Source of the DNA: Aurantiochytrium sp. KH105
Taxonomy: Eukaryota; Sar; Bigyra; Thraustochytrida; Thraustochytriidae
Assembly (NCBI GenBank): GCA_003116975.1
Contig: BGKB01000071.1
Coordinates: 247,180-311,179, forward strand
Direction of reading: 5' to 3'
Length of the DNA stretch: 64,000 nucleotides
Part shown: positions 60,548-64,000 of the stretch, piece after piece
Numbering within the stretch: the stretch's first letter is position 1
How the letters are laid out: each line of letters opens with the position of its first letter
Made by a program: the position numbers and the translations under genes
The notes under the pieces: generated by a model
The model's database searches: none
What the model was told of the DNA's origin: nothing
Seen by the model: the letters and a program-made list of their open reading frames with translations, nothing else

Positions 60548-61498
60548 AGTATACGTAGTAAGTAATATGTTTGTCCACTGCACTGTTTTCAGCGTCATTT
60601 TGTTTTTGTCTCTTTCGCGGGCGGGTCACTTGCGCATGCGCGCACCTGTACCGCGGAAGTTGTAGTAGAAGCTCCTCGTGCGGACGCGCCAACCTTTTTC
60701 CCTTCCTGTCCCAAAAAGGTGTAAACTCGTCAACGAAATTACATGGGAATCTTTCTTAATGCTTATAAACACATTGCTTGCAGCAATGGAGAGAGGAAGC
60801 ACCTACTTTCACTTGATTGCCTTTGTGATCCACGCGACGTCACATAAAGCATTTATCCTTTTGCGTCTATTCAGAGACTTGTCACGAGAGATATCAGCTA
60901 CGACTCTCTTGTATACCACAGAAAAAGACGGCTTGCTACTTGATAACCCACCATACCAGTAAAGCCAAAAGCATTGTGTTCCTCGAAACATCATGTTCTT
61001 TGCTATGTTAGGATCTCAAGAGCAATGATATACATGTGTGATGGTCAGCTGCAGATGTTGTTGCAAAATACCCACCAAAAGACATTTCTTGGCACTTGAC
61101 AGCTACCCACGAATGAGCACCACTGGACATCACTTCATCCAGCCAGACTAATAGCTAAGCCTACATGACAGCCTTAGTAATCAAAGCAGGAGAAAGCAAC
61201 CAATGGAAAGAGGAAGCAGAAAACAACAACAAAAAACCTTTTGACTTGGGGAAAATTCAACATACTGGGCACCTTGAACGGCGCGAGGGAGGTGAGAGAG
61301 TGAGAAAGGGAACGAGCAATCACGCACACACGCGTTCTTGGGGGGAAAAGTGGCCGACCAATACTCCAGCGAGCTGCCATGGGGGCGGCGTAAAAGGCTG
61401 GCATCCATTAAGTAAAAAAAAGTAAGACGGAAAAGAAATGCCATTATGGTACCTGGATGTGGCCACACTCACTGCAGACAAAGATCGTGCCGCGATGA
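60548..61498. other. Convergent 3' intergenic region
   Basis: HMG-CoA synthase and the RhoGEF gene converge here. The sequence is AT-richer. No RNA gene or convincing ORF is seen; a 94-codon frame at 60678-60962 has no recognisable motif. Confidence 0.55.
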
Positions 61499-63421
61499 CT
61501 ACCTCATCTTGTGATTACGAAAAGATGCCGGCAAATTGGGATCCTCGCCAACGAGCTTCATGACACGCTCATGCTTACGAATGGCCTCGTTAATGGTATC
61601 AGCAACGGCACGCACATTCTCTGCCGACTCTTCAAGCATAATGTGACACGGATCGTCCGCAGCTGTCGCCTTAATGAGCTCCTCGAGCAAGAGCTTGTAG
61701 CGAGGCACACGTTGAATTGGCATGATGAGAATGGACTCCAGCGTCTGACCGCGAAGGGTTTCCGACTGCGAGGAGACCTCCTGCCAAATCTCCAAAAAGT
61801 TCTTGTTGCGGTCTCCGCTCTGCAAGAGACTGCCCATGCGACGCAGAGGCCGCGAGTTGCCCGGCGCGTCCGACACGCTGAGACGCGCTTCGCGCAACAA
61901 ATTCATGGCCGTCGAATGGTTAACGGCGTACGGCGCAAAGACGTCGAGCTGCTGCGCAATCTCCACAAACACGCGGCTCACAAGCTCGATGCGAGAGACT
62001 CCGGTCTTGGGCTGCACGCGGACCAATGTCACAACCTCGAGATCCGAAAGGAGATTGCTCGAAACGTCGGCGACGCGCTCAAGGCGCGCGCCAAAAATGT
62101 GCTCAATGTGATCAGCCGTGAGCCCGAGATTCTTTTGCGCACCGGGATCCTCGGCGATGAGCTTGATGCGGTTCACATACAAGGTCAAAAGGTCATTGAG
62201 CGACTTGTTGAAGGTGACCTCAGTATCTGCAATTTCGTTCACAACGCGATCCACCTTGGTTTGCGGCTGCTCCTCCCCGCCTTCAGGGTTCGAAAGTGTA
62301 ATGTGAACCTCGTGCTCCAAGGGCTCGGGCAGAATGCCTTCTTTAAGACGCGCAAACCATCCTAGCTCCGAGTTCCCTGTGAGAAGCATGTACTCGAGTT
62401 GGTCACTCCACTTGGGCGGCAGCATGAAATACTTGCGTTGAATGGCCAGCGCGATCTCCTCAAACGGGTAATTCTCAAAAAGAAGCTCCACGCGGCTCAC
62501 ACGTCTGGGGTCGCGCCACTGGTAAAAGACGCGCAGCTGCTTCATGCGCTTCTCCAGGAGCGGACTCGGTCTGTTTGACCCACGCCCCTTTCGCGAGGGT
62601 CTCGGCGGCGTTACCGGCATGGTGGCCATTTGCGAGGGGCTCCCCAGACCAGGCGGCGGCGGCGTCGACGGGCTGCCGCGAAGAGACAGGCGGTTCAGAC
62701 CGTTCCGCAAAGACCTGCGCAGACGCTCGCCCTTGCCCTCCTTGGGCCGAAAGCCCAGCGGGTGCTCTGACACAGGGGCGGCGACGCGCCCAAAGATAAT
62801 CTCTGTCTCTTGGATAAGCATATCCATGATGGCTGCCGAGGCCGACGTTTGGCTCGCAATCAATGAGGTGCCATCCGTCGTCGCGAATCGAGCAGGCAGC
62901 AGCAAAAAGGGCCCGACGAGGCAAGCAATGTCTGTGGCGCTGCACGAGGTGTCGCGGACAAAAGCGCAAAATTCGGCGAGAACACGGAAGCGCATCCTCG
63001 GGATGCGATCGAGCATGGGACCCAGAATGTGCGCCACAGCGACGGGCTCGCTTGCCTCGGACACACTCGTCAGTGCGCTCAGCACCTCGCTGGCGACGCG
63101 GTCCGGCACGACCCTCGGCCAGCACTCGGTCAGGATGATGCGGACCATGTTGATCCACGTGCCCGCCGTGTACCCGGCGAAGAATGTCCGCATCTCTCGG
63201 AGCGTCAGGTCCCCGTGCAGGTTTAGGTTATCGAGGACGCTGGACATGAGCGAGTTCACCACGGTGCGGTCCGTCTCATCGCCTTCGAGGATGAGGTCCG
63301 CGGCCTGCGGGTCGAGTTCCCTCAGCAGCGCGAGGATCGTCGGCACCAGCGGCAGCAGTCTCCCCATCTGCGGGCCCGTCAGGTAGTCGCGGGCCTCGAC
63401 CTGGTTGCCTTGGCGGTTCAT
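61499..63421 (-). CDS. RhoGEF (Dbl-homology) protein
   Basis: 640 residues from the ATG at 63419-63421; the frame extends 13 codons only to a TTG. The C-terminal part, about residues 390-620, is a DH domain: VNEIADTEVTFNKSLNDLL (conserved region 1), then IMPIQRVPRYKLLLEELIKAT (conserved region 3), the hallmark helix that contacts Rho GTPases. The protein stops about 45 residues later with no C-terminal PH domain. The N-terminal 230 residues (NSLMSSVLDNL, MRFRVLAEFCAFVRD, IACLVGPFLLLPA) vaguely resemble a RhoGAP fold but without an obvious arginine finger. A middle motif (VELLFENYPFEEIALAIQRKY) is a helical type common in protist signalling proteins. Expected role: nucleotide exchange on a Rho/Rac GTPase controlling actin. 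Confidence 0.88.
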   Translation of the reverse strand: MNRQGNQVEARDYLTGPQMGRLLPLVPTILALLRELDPQAADLILEGDETDRTVVNSLMSSVLDNLNLHGDLTLREMRTFFAGYTAGTWINMVRIILTECWPRVVPDRVASEVLSALTSVSEASEPVAVAHILGPMLDRIPRMRFRVLAEFCAFVRDTSCSATDIACLVGPFLLLPARFATTDGTSLIASQTSASAAIMDMLIQETEIIFGRVAAPVSEHPLGFRPKEGKGERLRRSLRNGLNRLSLRGSPSTPPPPGLGSPSQMATMPVTPPRPSRKGRGSNRPSPLLEKRMKQLRVFYQWRDPRRVSRVELLFENYPFEEIALAIQRKYFMLPPKWSDQLEYMLLTGNSELGWFARLKEGILPEPLEHEVHITLSNPEGGEEQPQTKVDRVVNEIADTEVTFNKSLNDLLTLYVNRIKLIAEDPGAQKNLGLTADHIEHIFGARLERVADVSSNLLSDLEVVTLVRVQPKTGVSRIELVSRVFVEIAQQLDVFAPYAVNHSTAMNLLREARLSVSDAPGNSRPLRRMGSLLQSGDRNKNFLEIWQEVSSQSETLRGQTLESILIMPIQRVPRYKLLLEELIKATAADDPCHIMLEESAENVRAVADTINEAIRKHERVMKLVGEDPNLPASFRNHKMR

Positions 63422-64000
63422 GGTGCTCGCTCGCTCGCTCGCTTGCTTAATCAATATCAATCAATCGATGCCACAGACCGAGCGGGGTCTGTCTCGCCGC
63501 GTCGAGGGCGGGCGGGCCGACGGGCGGAGCGCAGGGCCTGCGGGCTCGAAGGCGTCGCAGCGCGTCTGCTGCAAGGGCTCGCCCGCGTCGCCGGCCTGGT
63601 CGCGTCGCGTCGCGTCAATGTCTGCGGCGGCACGTGCTTGCTTCTTTGCACGCTCGCTCGCTCTCCCTCGCTCGCTCGCGCGCCGCGCAGGTGCGCGCGC
63701 GGCGCGGGCGCGCGGCAGCGCGGCGGAACGGCGGGCGGCGCGGGCGCGGGCGGGCGCGAGGCTGCGCGGCGCGGCGCGGCGCGTGGCGGCGCGGGTCGGA
63801 GGACGAGGGATGAGGAGGAGGCGAAACGGGACTGCGAGCGCGCACACGCCGCCGCACGTGCCTGCGAATAGTCGACTTGGCGGCGGCGCCTGCAAGTGGA
63901 TCAAAGTCGCGTATCCCACTTTTTGTGGTTTGTATAACCCACTTGCCCGGACGCGCCGGGTCCGGGAGCGCATCGAACATTATTTTTTTACATTTTTTGG
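63422..64000. other. GC-rich region upstream of the RhoGEF gene, to right edge
   Basis: The presumed RhoGEF promoter, with CTCG/GCGC repeats near 63645-63790. Several overlapping reverse frames are Arg/Ala-rich and unconvincing. The last 100 bp are AT-richer. No partial gene is recognised. Confidence 0.5.

Noticed and set aside
63461-63973. 170-codon reverse ORF at the right edge
   Set aside because: Arg/Ala-rich, overlaps other open frames, no recognisable similarity.

Overview
The window looks like nuclear DNA of a GC-rich, intron-poor protist, most likely a thraustochytrid/labyrinthulomycete-type stramenopile. This is inferred, not proven. The grounds are that every recognisable gene reads as one uninterrupted frame (up to 12.2 kb), genes lie on both strands without operons, and the set is clearly eukaryotic: GSK-3, COPI zeta, ATG12, a CCCH zinc-finger protein, an EF-hand kinase, a RhoGEF, a BIRC6-type E2 and an Aquarius-like protein. 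A plant-like PP2C/cyclic-nucleotide/kinase fusion and a Pro-Thr-rich giant surface protein also fit. No rRNA, convincing tRNA, CRISPR array or transposon was seen.

Layout, left to right: BIRC6/BRUCE-like E2 cut by the left edge (-, 1-2609); an 865-aa protein with two hydrophobic segments (-, 3451-6048); a 4,065-aa multipass giant surface protein (+, 7464-19661); GSK-3 (-, 19975-21144); a 2.7-kb gap; COPI zeta (+, 23824-24357); a coiled-coil protein (-, 24760-27450); a 2,323-aa IQ/coiled-coil protein with a hydrolase-like domain lacking its serine (-, 27855-34826); PP2C-cNMP-cNMP-pseudokinase (+, 36009-39332); a TTP-type CCCH protein (+, 41528-44464); ATG12 (+, 45109-45372); an Aquarius-like protein without a P-loop (-, 45552-49304); a PH-kinase-EF-hand protein (+, 51075-53243); a mitochondrial CLYBL/CitE-like lyase (-, 53464-54492); methylthioribose-1-phosphate isomerase (+, 55222-56343); HMG-CoA synthase (+, 59090-60547); and a RhoGEF (-, 61499-63421).

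The genes do not form one pathway. Several concern signalling (GSK-3, the PP2C/cNMP protein, the calcium kinase, RhoGEF), some membrane traffic and turnover (COPI zeta, ATG12, E2), and three metabolism (mtnA methionine salvage, CLYBL, HMG-CoA synthase at the entry to sterol/isoprenoid synthesis). Starts were set at the first sensible in-frame ATG; several longer open frames begin at GTG or TTG and were trimmed.

The most interesting items are proteins that keep a family's fold but lose its catalytic residues: the PP2C/cNMP fusion whose kinase lacks the HRD Asp and DFG Gly, the Aquarius homologue whose P-loop is deleted, and the IQ giant whose hydrolase elbow has Gly for Ser. The giant surface protein combines a tetraspanin-like membrane base with a huge mosaic ectodomain.
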